A DNA stretch of 64,000 nt, taken from positions 1 through 64,000 of the forward strand of contig JBGVCU010000037.1 in the NCBI GenBank assembly GCA_045119035.1, in the 5' to 3' direction. How positions within the stretch are numbered: position 1 is the first letter of the stretch; every line of letters begins with the position of its first letter. The notes beneath the pieces are model-generated. The model did no database searches. It worked only from the letters and a program-made list of their open reading frames with translations, and had not been told where the DNA came from. The DNA is from CAYVQA01 sp045119035 (GTDB lineage: Bacteria > Bacillota_I > Bacilli_A > ML615J-28 > CAG-313). Position numbers and translations under genes: made by a program. Of the stretch, positions 34,307-43,161 are shown piece by piece.

Positions 34307-35497
34307 TTAATTTGTATAGTTATCAAAATATCCTTGTACTAAAATAATAGGTGTTCCTTTATCTCCTGATCCACTTGTTAAATCACATAATGATCCTATT
34401 AAATCAGTAAGTTGTCTAGGAGTTGTACCTTGAGATGCCATATTTCCTACTAGATTATTTGTTTTAGCTTTAATACTATTTTTAATAGCTTCTTTTAAAG
34501 CTTCTCCTGATAAATCTTTATAATCATTATCTGCAAGATATTTTAATTTTAATTCATTTGGTGTACCAATTAATCCGCTTGTATATGCTGGGCTTACAAC
34601 TGGATCTGCAAGTTCCCAAATTTTTCCTTGTGGATCTTTGAATGCACCATCTCCATAAACCATTACTTCAATGTGTTTATTTGTTCTATTATAGAATTCT
34701 TTTTGGATAGCTTCAACTAAATCAAAACATTCTTTAGGGAATAATTTAATTTTATCTTCAGTAGATTTATTTGATCCTAGTAAACCATATCTAGTATTAT
34801 ATCCACTTCCATTAACACTTTCTGTTAATAAATCATCAAGACCTAGTACAGTTTTAGCACCATTTTCTTTTAAAATACGTTTTGTTCTTGCTCTTGTATG
34901 AATATCACAAGTAATAACAGTATCTGTATATTTCAAAATAGTTTTTGGATTATTTGCAAAAACTATTTCAACTTCGCATCCAGCTTCTTTAATAATATTA
35001 GAATAGTATTCAACATAATCTACTCCAGTAAATTCATGAACACCATATCCAAATAATTCACGATATCTTTCTAAAGAAAGTACATCACTATATGGATTTA
35101 CACCTGCTTCATCAAGTTGATCTAGTGTAATTAAAGCATTACCAACTTCATCACTTGGATAGCTTAACATTAATACAATTTTTTTAACACCTTTTGCAAT
35201 ACCTCTTAGACAAATTGCAAAACGGTTTCTTGATAAAATAGGAAAAATTACTCCAATTGTATCAGAATTAACTTTATTTCTAACATCAGTTGCAATATCA
35301 TCAACACTTGCATAATTTCCTTGAGAACGAGCAACAATTGACTCAGTTAAAGCAACAACATCTTTATCTCTTAGAGAAAATCCTTCAGATTCAGCTGCTT
35401 CTAAAACACTATCAACAGCAATCTTAACTAGATCATCATTTTCACGAATAATAGGACATCTAATTCCTCTTGAAATTGTACCAACTTTTCTTTCCAT
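34307..35497 (-). CDS. CofE-family (coenzyme F420-0:L-glutamate ligase-like) protein
   Basis: A 396-residue protein of the F420_ligase fold family. CofE adds glutamate to coenzyme F420 by a GTP-dependent amide ligation. Features include ESIVARSQGN near 60, the metal-site region GYNTRYGLLGSNKSTEDKIKLFP, and VYGDGAFKDPQGKIWELADPVVSPA. Gut Bacillota carry this protein without any known F420 pathway, so its true substrate is unknown. The ATG at 35497 is chosen because AGAAGG lies between it and an earlier ATG. Transcribed alone from a good promoter, divergent from pyridoxamine kinase. Confidence 0.75.
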   Translation of the reverse strand: MERKVGTISRGIRCPIIRENDDLVKIAVDSVLEAAESEGFSLRDKDVVALTESIVARSQGNYASVDDIATDVRNKVNSDTIGVIFPILSRNRFAICLRGIAKGVKKIVLMLSYPSDEVGNALITLDQLDEAGVNPYSDVLSLERYRELFGYGVHEFTGVDYVEYYSNIIKEAGCEVEIVFANNPKTILKYTDTVITCDIHTRARTKRILKENGAKTVLGLDDLLTESVNGSGYNTRYGLLGSNKSTEDKIKLFPKECFDLVEAIQKEFYNRTNKHIEVMVYGDGAFKDPQGKIWELADPVVSPAYTSGLIGTPNELKLKYLADNDYKDLSGEALKEAIKNSIKAKTNNLVGNMASQGTTPRQLTDLIGSLCDLTSGSGDKGTPIILVQGYFDNYTN

Positions 35498-35537
35498 AAA
35501 AGTACCTTCTTTCATAATTTAATTTAAATACTATATT

Positions 35538-35566
35538 ATTATATAATATTTATATATTTTTTTCAA
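35538..35566 (-). promoter_or_regulatory. SigA-type promoter of the CofE-family gene
   Basis: On the minus strand TTGAAA (35566-35561) and TATAAT (35543-35538) with a 17-base spacer. Confidence 0.65.
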
Positions 35567-35657
35567 CTAAGAAAAAAATATTTTTTCATTATGCAAAATA
35601 ATATATAATTTATTTGAAATATGATAAAATATATTAAAATTATTTATAGGTGATTAT

Positions 35658-36470
35658 ATGAAAGTATTAAGTATTCAAGATATCTCATGTTATGGGCAAT
35701 GTTCATTAACTGTAGCACTTCCTATTCTTTCTAGTTATGGAATTGAAACTGTAATTTTACCATCTGCTGTTTTAAGCACTCATACTTCTGGTTTTAAAGA
35801 CTTTACAGTACTTGATTTAACAAGTGAAATGCCAAAAATTATTAACCATTGGATTAGTGAAGGAATTAAATTTGATGCAATTTATACCGGATATATTGGT
35901 GACATTAAACAATTTGATTATATCTTAAAATGTAAAAATGAATTACTAAAAGAAGATGGATTATTTATTGTTGATCCAGCTATGGCTGATTATGGTAAAA
36001 TGTATCCAGCATTAAGTATTGATACAATTGAAGGAATGAAAAGAATTTGTAGTGTTGCTGATTATGTTATTCCTAATATTACAGAAGCTTCTTTTTTGAC
36101 AAACAATGAATATAAAGAAGTATATGACCATGATTATATATATAAGCTTTCTAATGATTTACTTAAACTAGGATCTAAAAATGTAATTTTAACAGGTATT
36201 GGTTATTCAGCAAATCAAATTGGTGCTGTATATCAAAATAAAGATGAACTAATTGAATACTACGGAATTAAACAACCTATTTCATATCATGGTACAGGAG
36301 ATATATTTTCCTCTGTAATTGTTGGTAATATAATGAATAAAGTAGATATGTTAGATAATTTAAAAGATGCTGTTGAGTTTATTATTGATTGTATTAAAGA
36401 AACATCAACAGACCCATTACATTCTTATGGTGTAAAGTTTGAAAAAGTATTAAAATCAAGAAAATATTAA
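35658..36470 (+). CDS. pdxY: Pyridoxamine/pyridoxal kinase
   Basis: A 270-residue ribokinase-fold enzyme that phosphorylates vitamin B6 vitamers. Family features: N-terminal SIQDISCYGQCSLTVALP, the THTSGF segment, YTGYIG, VDPAMADYG, and the anion-hole and catalytic HGTGDIFSS near residue 214. PLP made by this salvage enzyme would serve the window's PLP enzymes (cysteine desulfurase, threonine aldolase). Start after AGGTGAT. The upstream gap to the CofE-family gene holds no clear consensus promoter for this strand. Confidence 0.88.
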   Translation: MKVLSIQDISCYGQCSLTVALPILSSYGIETVILPSAVLSTHTSGFKDFTVLDLTSEMPKIINHWISEGIKFDAIYTGYIGDIKQFDYILKCKNELLKEDGLFIVDPAMADYGKMYPALSIDTIEGMKRICSVADYVIPNITEASFLTNNEYKEVYDHDYIYKLSNDLLKLGSKNVILTGIGYSANQIGAVYQNKDELIEYYGIKQPISYHGTGDIFSSVIVGNIMNKVDMLDNLKDAVEFIIDCIKETSTDPLHSYGVKFEKVLKSRKY

Positions 36471-36539
36471 GCCAAGCATATTGTATGATGGTACTAAGAA
36501 ATACTATTGTTTCTTGTCAACGTTTTCAAATTATATTGA

Positions 36540-36568
36540 TTGAATATATGTTAAAAATTTGATATAAT
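36540..36568 (+). promoter_or_regulatory. SigA-type promoter of the amino-acid ABC transporter
   Basis: TTGAAT (36540-36545) and TATAAT (36563-36568) with a 17-base spacer, 160 bases before the gene, leaving a long leader. Confidence 0.6.
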
Positions 36569-36574
36569 ATATAT

Positions 36575-36730
36575 ATCTAAATAAACTTGTAAAGATAGGA
36601 TTTATTCCTTGATTATAATTATGCGATCAGCTAATTCACATAATTATAAGCTGATGGCATAAGTAAAATACTTATGACGTTTTGTTGGGAAGTCTTATTG
36701 GCTTTCCAATTTTTATTTTTGGAGGAAAAT
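36575..36730 (+). ncRNA. Structured leader of unknown class, candidate riboswitch or attenuator
   Basis: About 155 transcribed bases precede the transporter. An 11-bp pairing (36613-36623 with 36639-36649) competes with a 7-bp pairing ATCAGCT/AGCTGAT (36626-36632 with 36649-36655). A perfect 8-bp hairpin CATAAGTA/TACTTATG (36658-36676) follows, then a terminator hairpin (36685-36709) and T tract that ends at the GGAGG ribosome site. I could not match it to the S-box, L-box, T-box or other leaders I know. Regulation by the transported amino acid is inference. Confidence 0.55.
36685..36720 (+). terminator. Leader terminator (attenuator) before the ABC transporter
   Basis: TTGGGAAG/CTTTCCAA stem (36685-36692, 36702-36709) or the shorter ATTGG/CCAAT alternative, followed by TTTTTATTTTT. 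Placed directly before the ribosome site, so it must be bypassed for expression. Confidence 0.65.
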
Positions 36731-38269
36731 ATGAGAAAATGTATATTGTTCATATTCGTAATATTATTTTCATTATCTCTATCATCATGTAAAACAGATG
36801 TTTTAACTGTTTATACTGAGGCTGGATTTGCTCCTTTTGAATATATTCAAGATGGAAAAATCGTTGGTGTTGATGTAGATATAATGGAAAAAGTAGGAGA
36901 AAAATTAAATAAAAAAGTTGTTTTTGAAAATGTTGCTTTTGATACTATTATTGATGCAGTTAAAGATGGAAAATTAACTAATGTCGGAAGTGCTGGTTTA
37001 AGTATTACTGAAGAAAGACTTGAAAAAGTTGATTTTTCAAAAGTTTATTATGAAGCAAATTTATATGTAATATATAAAACAAGTAATGAAAACAAAATTA
37101 TTCATCAAATGACTGATGGAAATAATGGTGTATATTGGTCAAGTTTAACAACAACAAAAGGAATTGGAGTTCAAACAGGAACTACCGCTGATTTATTCCT
37201 AAGTGATGAAATTTCTGCAGGTGGACTTCTTGAAGGAATTAAAAAAACAGATTTTGACTCCCTTGATACTGCTATTAGTGATTTAGGTATTAATATTGAT
37301 TATTTAATTATTGATGAATTACCTGCAAAAACATTATGTAATAGTTATAGTAATATATCTACATTACCTCTTTACTATGCGTTAGATGAAGATGTGAAGG
37401 CAACTGATAAATATGCTATTTGTGTAACAAAAAATCATCCTGAATTATTAACAGCAATTAATGAAGTAATTGATGAATTATTAGTTGTTGACGAAAATAA
37501 TGAAACAGGTATTGATAAATTAATAGCAAAACATTTAGGATTAAAACTTGAACAAAAAGATGATGGTAATTTATTTACTGACATTTATACAATAATTTCA
37601 ACACCTTCATATAGAAATTATTTATTACAAGGTTTCTTAAATACATTAATTGTTACGATTATTGCTGCATTAATTGGACTTGTTATTGGATTTATTGTAG
37701 CTATTGTAAAAATACTTGCTGTTGATAATAAATATTTAAAAATTCCTAATATTATTTGTAACTTATATACAACAGTAATAAGAGGTACTCCAGTTGCTTT
37801 ACAACTTTTTGTAATGGTGTTTGCTTTACTTGCAATTCCTGGTTTTAAAGTTACAGCGGTAATTTTAACATTTGGAATTAATTCTGGTGCATATGTATCT
37901 GAAAGTATTAGAGCTGGTATAATGAGTGTTGATAAAGGGCAAATGGAAGCAGGAAGATCACTTGGTTTATCAAAACTTACAACAATGAGAAAAATAATTA
38001 TTCCTCAAGCAATTAAAAATGTAATTCCTGCAATTGGTAATGAACTTATTGCTTTAGTAAAAGAAACTGCTATTGTATCAATGGTTGGTTCAACAATCGG
38101 AACATTAACTTTTGATTTAAATCAAGCAACATCTACAATAAATAAATCCCTTGCTAATTATTTAGCTCCAGCAATTTTAGCAGGTTTATTGTATTTATTA
38201 ATTGTATATGGTATTACTCTAATAATTAAATTAATTGAAAGGAGATTTAGTGTCAGTGATAAATATTAA
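36731..38269 (+). CDS. Amino-acid ABC transporter, fused substrate-binding lipoprotein and permease
   Basis: A 512-residue polar amino-acid importer subunit. A lipoprotein signal ends at LSSC with Cys20. Residues 25-275 form an SBP_bac_3 domain (AGFAPFEYIQDGKIVGVDVDI). About 300-510 form the HisM/GlnP-type permease: TTVIRGTPVALQ and the EAA-like loop EAGRSLGLSKLTTMRKIIIPQ, which contacts the ATPase. Fusion of receptor and permease is known for GlnP-type systems. The ATG at 36731 directly follows GGAGG and a secretion signal begins there, so longer starts are rejected. Likely substrate Gln, Glu or another polar amino acid. Overlaps its ATPase gene by 20 bases. Confidence 0.9.
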   Translation: MRKCILFIFVILFSLSLSSCKTDVLTVYTEAGFAPFEYIQDGKIVGVDVDIMEKVGEKLNKKVVFENVAFDTIIDAVKDGKLTNVGSAGLSITEERLEKVDFSKVYYEANLYVIYKTSNENKIIHQMTDGNNGVYWSSLTTTKGIGVQTGTTADLFLSDEISAGGLLEGIKKTDFDSLDTAISDLGINIDYLIIDELPAKTLCNSYSNISTLPLYYALDEDVKATDKYAICVTKNHPELLTAINEVIDELLVVDENNETGIDKLIAKHLGLKLEQKDDGNLFTDIYTIISTPSYRNYLLQGFLNTLIVTIIAALIGLVIGFIVAIVKILAVDNKYLKIPNIICNLYTTVIRGTPVALQLFVMVFALLAIPGFKVTAVILTFGINSGAYVSESIRAGIMSVDKGQMEAGRSLGLSKLTTMRKIIIPQAIKNVIPAIGNELIALVKETAIVSMVGSTIGTLTFDLNQATSTINKSLANYLAPAILAGLLYLLIVYGITLIIKLIERRFSVSDKY

Positions 38270-39170
38270 TAATATATATAAAACATTTGAAGATGGAATT
38301 ACTGTACTAAAAGGAGTTTCATTAAATATTAAAAAAGGAGAAAAAGTTGTAATTATCGGTGCAAGTGGAAGTGGTAAATCAACTTTACTAAGATGTATAA
38401 ATCAAATGGAAAAACCAACATATGGTGAAATTTGGTTTAAAGACAAATTAGTTACACCTGTTGATCCTTATCTTCATAAAGAAGTAATATTAAAAAGTAA
38501 AACATTTAAAAAACTATTAAGTAATGAAAAAGAAGTAAATGATGAAGTAATTAATAAAATTATCAAAGAAATTAAAGAAAAAGATTTACTTAATGAAAAA
38601 CACGAAGGAAAAGAATATAATAACGAGATTAAAAAAATTTTAAAAGAAAATTATTTACATATTGATATTGCTAGACAAAAAATCGGGATGTGTTTTCAAC
38701 ACTTTAATTTATTTAATAATTTAACTATTATTGAAAATTTAACATTAGCACCTGTATCATTAAATTTACTTTCAAAAGAAGAAGCAGAGAAAAAAGCTCT
38801 AACATATTTAGAAAGAATTGGTCTATTAGATAAAAAAGATGTATATCCAGCTAAGCTTTCTGGTGGTCAAAAACAAAGAATTGCTATTATTCGTTCATTA
38901 TGTATGAATCCTGATGTAATGTTATTTGATGAACCAACAAGTGCATTAGATCCAGAAATGGTTGGTGAAGTATTACAACTTATGAAAGAACTTGCAAACC
39001 AAGGAATGACAATGGTTGTAGTAACTCATGAAATGGGATTTGCAAAAGAAATAAGTGATCGTATTGTATTTATGGAACAAGGTCAAATTATTGAAGAAGG
39101 TACTCCAAAAGAAATTTTTGAACAACCTAAAAATGAAAGAACTAAAGCTTTTTTAAGTAAAATATTGTAA
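38250..39170 (+). CDS. Amino-acid ABC transporter ATP-binding protein with large insertion
   Basis: A GlnQ/HisP-type ATPase, 306 residues against the usual 240-250. Walker A is GASGSGKST (37-45), the Q-loop is in CFQHFNLF, the signature is LSGGQKQR, and Walker B is MLFDEPTSALDPE. About 65 extra, Lys/Glu-rich residues lie between Walker A and the Q-loop (about 70-145). The GTG at 38250 is chosen five bases after AAAGGAG; a GTG at 38256 is also possible, and the TTG at 38235 lies upstream of that site. Partner of the fused receptor-permease. Confidence 0.88.
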   Translation: MSVININNIYKTFEDGITVLKGVSLNIKKGEKVVIIGASGSGKSTLLRCINQMEKPTYGEIWFKDKLVTPVDPYLHKEVILKSKTFKKLLSNEKEVNDEVINKIIKEIKEKDLLNEKHEGKEYNNEIKKILKENYLHIDIARQKIGMCFQHFNLFNNLTIIENLTLAPVSLNLLSKEEAEKKALTYLERIGLLDKKDVYPAKLSGGQKQRIAIIRSLCMNPDVMLFDEPTSALDPEMVGEVLQLMKELANQGMTMVVVTHEMGFAKEISDRIVFMEQGQIIEEGTPKEIFEQPKNERTKAFLSKIL

Positions 39171-39171
39171 T

Positions 39172-39200
39172 AAACAGAACCAATTGGTTCTGTTTTTTTA
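39172..39200 (+). terminator. Terminator after the amino-acid ABC operon
   Basis: Stem AAACAGAACC/GGTTCTGTTT with an AATT loop and T tract. Confidence 0.88.
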
Positions 39201-39207
39201 TGAATAT

Positions 39208-39236
39208 TTGAAAAAATAGGTAAAATATGATATAAT
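39208..39236 (+). promoter_or_regulatory. SigA-type promoter of the pectate lyase gene
   Basis: TTGAAA (39208-39213) and TATAAT (39231-39236) with a 17-base spacer. An 11-bp leader stem AAATATGGTCG/CGACTATATTT (39254-39281) lies just before the AAAAGGAG ribosome site and could be an operator or an mRNA 5' stem. Confidence 0.7.
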
Positions 39237-39297
39237 ATATGTATAAAATAATAAAATATGGTCGTAATCTCGACTATATTTAAAAGGAGAATTGAAT

Positions 39298-42033
39298 ATG
39301 AAAAGAATACTAATGTCAATTACACTTGTATTAATTTTATTACTTACTTCATGTGGTAATTTAATTAAACCAGGTCCAGGAAATGAACCTGAAAATCCAA
39401 ATCCTGAATGTGAACATTTAACTGAAACATTAGCTGAATATGATGAAACAGGACATTGGATAAAGTGTCTTAGTTGTAACGAAAAATTAGAATTTTCGGA
39501 ACATAAATATAATGCATGGATTACTGTTTTAGAACCTTCATTAGGAGTTGAAGGTAAAAAAGTGAAAAACTGTACTGAATGCGAATTTAGTGTAGAAGAA
39601 ATTATTCCTGCATTAACTGATTGTGTTCATCCAAATGTTTCTAATAATTGGGTGGTTGATGAAACTGGTCATTGGCATATTTGTAATGATTGCCCAATAA
39701 CATTAGATTATTCTGTGCACTCATATAGTGATTGGGTTGTAACTATTACTCCGCAAGTAGGAGTTGCAGGTAAAAAGGTTAAGACTTGTGATATATGTAA
39801 CTATAGTGTAGAAGAAGTTCTTCCTGCACTTCCACAACCTGATCCAGAACCTACTGATGGTCAAGTTAATGTTACTAAAATTGGTACTGGATTTGAAACT
39901 ATTTACTTAGAATGGACTCCTTATAATAATGCTACAAAATATCATGTATATTGTGATAATAAATTAATTGATGCTGAACTTATCAGATTTTATGGTACAT
40001 ATTTTAGAGCAGATATAATTGGTATTACTGCAAATGACCATATTGTAAAAGTTGTTCCAGTTGTAGGTGGAAAAGAAGTTACAGCAGCTAAAGTAGAATA
40101 TACTCGTAGACCTGAAGCCTATGTAAGAGAAGGATACTCATTTACTGGTGAATGTACTGGTGCATATAATATGGATGGTACATTAAAACAAAATGCTCAA
40201 GTAATATATGTTACAGCAAAAACTGCAAAAACTGTTACAGCAACTGTAAATGGTGCAACACAAACAGGTTTACAAGCAATTCTAGATGCTAAACAAAAAG
40301 CAAATACTTCAAATGATATTTTATGTATTCGTGTTATAGGAATGATTTCTGCAAATGATATGGATTCATTTTCTAGTTCTGCACAAGGCCTACAAATTAA
40401 AGGTCGTAGTGCTGAAACAAATATGAATATTACTTTTGAAGGTGTAGGAAACGATGCTACTATTAATGGTTTTGGTTTCTTAATCAGAAATTGCTCAAAC
40501 GTTGAAATTAGAAATATCGGAATTATGAATTTTATGGATGACGGAATTAGTGTTGATACAGATAATTCACATCTATGGCTACATAATATTGACTTTTATT
40601 ATGGACAAGCTGGTGGAGATGCTGACCAAGATAAAGGTGATGGTTCATTAGATATTAAAAAATCTCATTATATAACTGTTTCATATAATCATTTCTATGA
40701 ATCTGGTAAATGTGCTTTACTTGATGCCGGAACTGGTGAAGGAAGTGACTATATTACATATCACCACAATTGGTTTGACCATTCAGACTCAAGACATCCA
40801 AGAGTAAGAAACGCTGAACATGTTCATGTATATAATAACTACTATGATGGTGTTGCAAAATATGGTATTGGTGCTGCTGGTGGTGGAAGTAATGTCTTTA
40901 GTGAAGCAAATTATTTTAGAAATACAAAATATCCAATTTTAACTTCACAACAAGGAAGTGATATTGCAACAGATAGTAAAGGTACTTTCTCAGGTGAAGA
41001 TGGTGGTGTAGTTAAGAGTTTTGGTGATTTAATGATTGGTGGTACATTTGTTCCATATAGTGAAAATAATGTTCAATATGACGCATATGTTGCAGCAACA
41101 AGAAATGAGCTTGTTCCATCAACTGTTAAATCTTTAAAAGGTGGATTTACATATAATAATTTTGATACAGCAAGTGATATGTACAGCTATAATCCACATA
41201 CTGCTGAAGCTGCAAAAGATAATGTAACACAATATGCAGGTAGATTACAAGGTGGAGATTTAAAATGGACATTTACTGAAGAAGATGATGCATCTTATGC
41301 AATAAATTCTGGACTTAAACAAGCTGTAAATAATTACAAACCAACTGTTGTTTTAGGTGAAGTTATCATGTCTAATTCTTTAGTTGAAATGATTGATTCA
41401 ATTCCTGAAAATGTTACTTTGGAAGATAGTTCATATATATATGATTGTTATAATCAATATATTAAATTAACTGATTCACAAAAAGAAGAAATAACAAACT
41501 CTCATAAATTACTTGCTGCGTATAATACAATTTTTAAATTAGAAATTGAAAGAGTTATTCAACTAATTGATAACATGGACGTAGATAATCAAGAAGAAGT
41601 ACAAAGTGTTTATCTTGAATATAGTAAACTTACTGCTGATCAAAAGAAAGACGTAACTAATATAGATATTCTTACAAATGCAATGGGTTCAATTCCAGTT
41701 GATAAAATTGAACATAATTTTGATAATGGATTAAGTTCAGATTTCTTTAATATTTCTGGTAACTTATCTAAATCTAAAGGTGTTGCTACATATAATGGTT
41801 TAACAATTTCTCAATGTTTAAAAATTGAATCAAGTACAAATATTTCATTTACAATTACAACAAAGATGACTCTTACAATTGTATTTGGAGATGAAGATAC
41901 AAAGACAAATATTAAAATTGATGGTGTAAAACAAACAACATCAACAAAAGTATTAACAATAGAACTTGAAGCTGGATCTCATACAATAACTAAAGCAGAT
42001 TCAACAAATGTTTTCTATTTATCTTTAGAATAA
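39298..42033 (+). CDS. Lipoprotein pectate lyase (PL1 family) with Cys-rich repeats
   Basis: A 911-residue surface lipoprotein that should cleave polygalacturonate by beta-elimination. The signal ends at LLTSC (Cys19). Residues about 33-170 hold two related modules (DETGHW..C..C, GV.GKKVK.C..C, ending LPAL) that look like metal- or disulfide-stabilised spacers. A fibronectin-III-like domain follows (about 185-265), then the PL1 beta-helix (about 280-640) with a Ca2+-site DADQDKGDGSLDI and the catalytic-region SRHPRVR (498-504). C-terminal helical and beta-sandwich domains follow. The ATG at 39298 is preferred over the TTG two codons earlier by ribosome-site spacing. Confidence 0.88.
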   Translation: MKRILMSITLVLILLLTSCGNLIKPGPGNEPENPNPECEHLTETLAEYDETGHWIKCLSCNEKLEFSEHKYNAWITVLEPSLGVEGKKVKNCTECEFSVEEIIPALTDCVHPNVSNNWVVDETGHWHICNDCPITLDYSVHSYSDWVVTITPQVGVAGKKVKTCDICNYSVEEVLPALPQPDPEPTDGQVNVTKIGTGFETIYLEWTPYNNATKYHVYCDNKLIDAELIRFYGTYFRADIIGITANDHIVKVVPVVGGKEVTAAKVEYTRRPEAYVREGYSFTGECTGAYNMDGTLKQNAQVIYVTAKTAKTVTATVNGATQTGLQAILDAKQKANTSNDILCIRVIGMISANDMDSFSSSAQGLQIKGRSAETNMNITFEGVGNDATINGFGFLIRNCSNVEIRNIGIMNFMDDGISVDTDNSHLWLHNIDFYYGQAGGDADQDKGDGSLDIKKSHYITVSYNHFYESGKCALLDAGTGEGSDYITYHHNWFDHSDSRHPRVRNAEHVHVYNNYYDGVAKYGIGAAGGGSNVFSEANYFRNTKYPILTSQQGSDIATDSKGTFSGEDGGVVKSFGDLMIGGTFVPYSENNVQYDAYVAATRNELVPSTVKSLKGGFTYNNFDTASDMYSYNPHTAEAAKDNVTQYAGRLQGGDLKWTFTEEDDASYAINSGLKQAVNNYKPTVVLGEVIMSNSLVEMIDSIPENVTLEDSSYIYDCYNQYIKLTDSQKEEITNSHKLLAAYNTIFKLEIERVIQLIDNMDVDNQEEVQSVYLEYSKLTADQKKDVTNIDILTNAMGSIPVDKIEHNFDNGLSSDFFNISGNLSKSKGVATYNGLTISQCLKIESSTNISFTITTKMTLTIVFGDEDTKTNIKIDGVKQTTSTKVLTIELEAGSHTITKADSTNVFYLSLE

Positions 42034-42036
42034 TCT

Positions 42037-42064
42037 AAAAGGCTACATATGTAGCCTTTTATTT
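42037..42064 (+). terminator. Terminator after the pectate lyase gene
   Basis: Stem AAAAGGCTAC/GTAGCCTTTT with an ATAT loop, then ATTTATT. Confidence 0.85.
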
Positions 42065-42079
42065 ATTATTGTTCTAAAT

Positions 42080-42109
42080 TTGATTTTTCAAAAGAAAATA
42101 TGGTATAAT
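42080..42109 (+). promoter_or_regulatory. SigA-type promoter of the threonine aldolase operon
   Basis: TTGATT (42080-42085) and TATAAT (42104-42109) with an 18-base spacer. Confidence 0.5.
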
Positions 42110-42132
42110 ATCATATAAGATAGGTGATTTAT

Positions 42133-43161
42133 ATGATTAATTTAATGAACGACTATAATGTTATTGCACATAATAAAATTTTAAAAGATTTACAAAAATA
42201 TCAAACAGAACTTTATGTCGGATACGGAATGGATGAGGTTTGTAAGGAAGCAAAAGAATTAATAAAAAAAGAACTTAATAATGATGAAGTTGATATTCAT
42301 TTTTTAGTTGGTGGAACTATTACAAATAAAATAGCACTTAATCATATTCTAAAACCATATGAAGCAATTATTGCAGCAGATTCATCTCATATTTATGTTC
42401 ATGAAACAGGAGCAATTGAAAGTAATGGACATAAAATTATTACTGTAAAAAATGTAGATGGTAAAATTACTGTTGATGAAATACATAAAGTAATAAAAAG
42501 TCACTCTGACTGTCATATGGTTAAACCAAAAGTTGTATATATATCAAATTCTACTGAATTTGGTACAATTTATACTAAAAGTGAATTATTTGACTTATCA
42601 AACTATTGTAAACATCATGGATTATATCTATATTTAGATGGAGCTAGATTAGGATGTGCACTTACTTCTTTATATAATGATTTAACTTTAAGTGATATAT
42701 GTAAATATGTTGATATTTTCTATATTGGTGGAACAAAAAATGGCTTAATGTTTGGTGAAGCATTAGTAGTTAAAAATGAAAAAATTAAAGAAGATTTTAG
42801 ATATTCTATCAAACAAAACGGTGGAATGTTATCAAAGGGATTCTTATTAGGAATTCAGTTTAAATCATTATTTAGTGATAATTTATTTTATGAAATAGCA
42901 AAGCAACAAAATGAACTTGCTACATATTTTGATAATCGTTTAAATGAATTATATATTAGACATTCACTAAAAACTGTAACTAACCAAATATTTATTATCC
43001 TTGAAAGTCATGTAGTTGAAAAATTAAAAGAAGAATTACTGTTTGAAATATGGGAAGATTTAGGTGATGAAGTAGTTATTAGATTTGTAACGCATATATC
43101 ACTTTCAAAAGAAGATATTGATAAAGCTATAAATATTATTAAGGCAGCATTAGATGAATAA
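42133..43161 (+). CDS. ltaA: Low-specificity threonine aldolase
   Basis: A 342-residue PLP enzyme of the beta-eliminating lyase/threonine aldolase family that cleaves threonine to glycine and acetaldehyde. Family features are NDYNVIAHNKIL at the N-terminus, HFLVGGTITNKIAL, DSSHIYVHETGAIE (His stacking on PLP), YLDGARLG and the PLP lysine in YIGGTKNG. The ATG at 42133 follows TAGGTGAT; the earlier GTG belongs to that ribosome site. First gene of a chain of overlapping genes, overlapping the acetyltransferase by 8 bases. Confidence 0.9.
   Translation: MINLMNDYNVIAHNKILKDLQKYQTELYVGYGMDEVCKEAKELIKKELNNDEVDIHFLVGGTITNKIALNHILKPYEAIIAADSSHIYVHETGAIESNGHKIITVKNVDGKITVDEIHKVIKSHSDCHMVKPKVVYISNSTEFGTIYTKSELFDLSNYCKHHGLYLYLDGARLGCALTSLYNDLTLSDICKYVDIFYIGGTKNGLMFGEALVVKNEKIKEDFRYSIKQNGGMLSKGFLLGIQFKSLFSDNLFYEIAKQQNELATYFDNRLNELYIRHSLKTVTNQIFIILESHVVEKLKEELLFEIWEDLGDEVVIRFVTHISLSKEDIDKAINIIKAALDE

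Noticed and set aside
36613..36655. H-type pseudoknot in the transporter leader
   Set aside because: The second stem begins with no linker after an 11-bp first stem, so both cannot form fully together; they are better read as alternatives.
36575..36730. T-box, S-box or lysine riboswitch
   Set aside because: No T-box antiterminator GGGUGGNACCGCG and no recognisable S-box or L-box core.
36674..36730. N-terminal extension of the receptor-permease gene
   Set aside because: The extension runs through the leader terminator and the ribosome site, and the lipoprotein signal starts at 36731.
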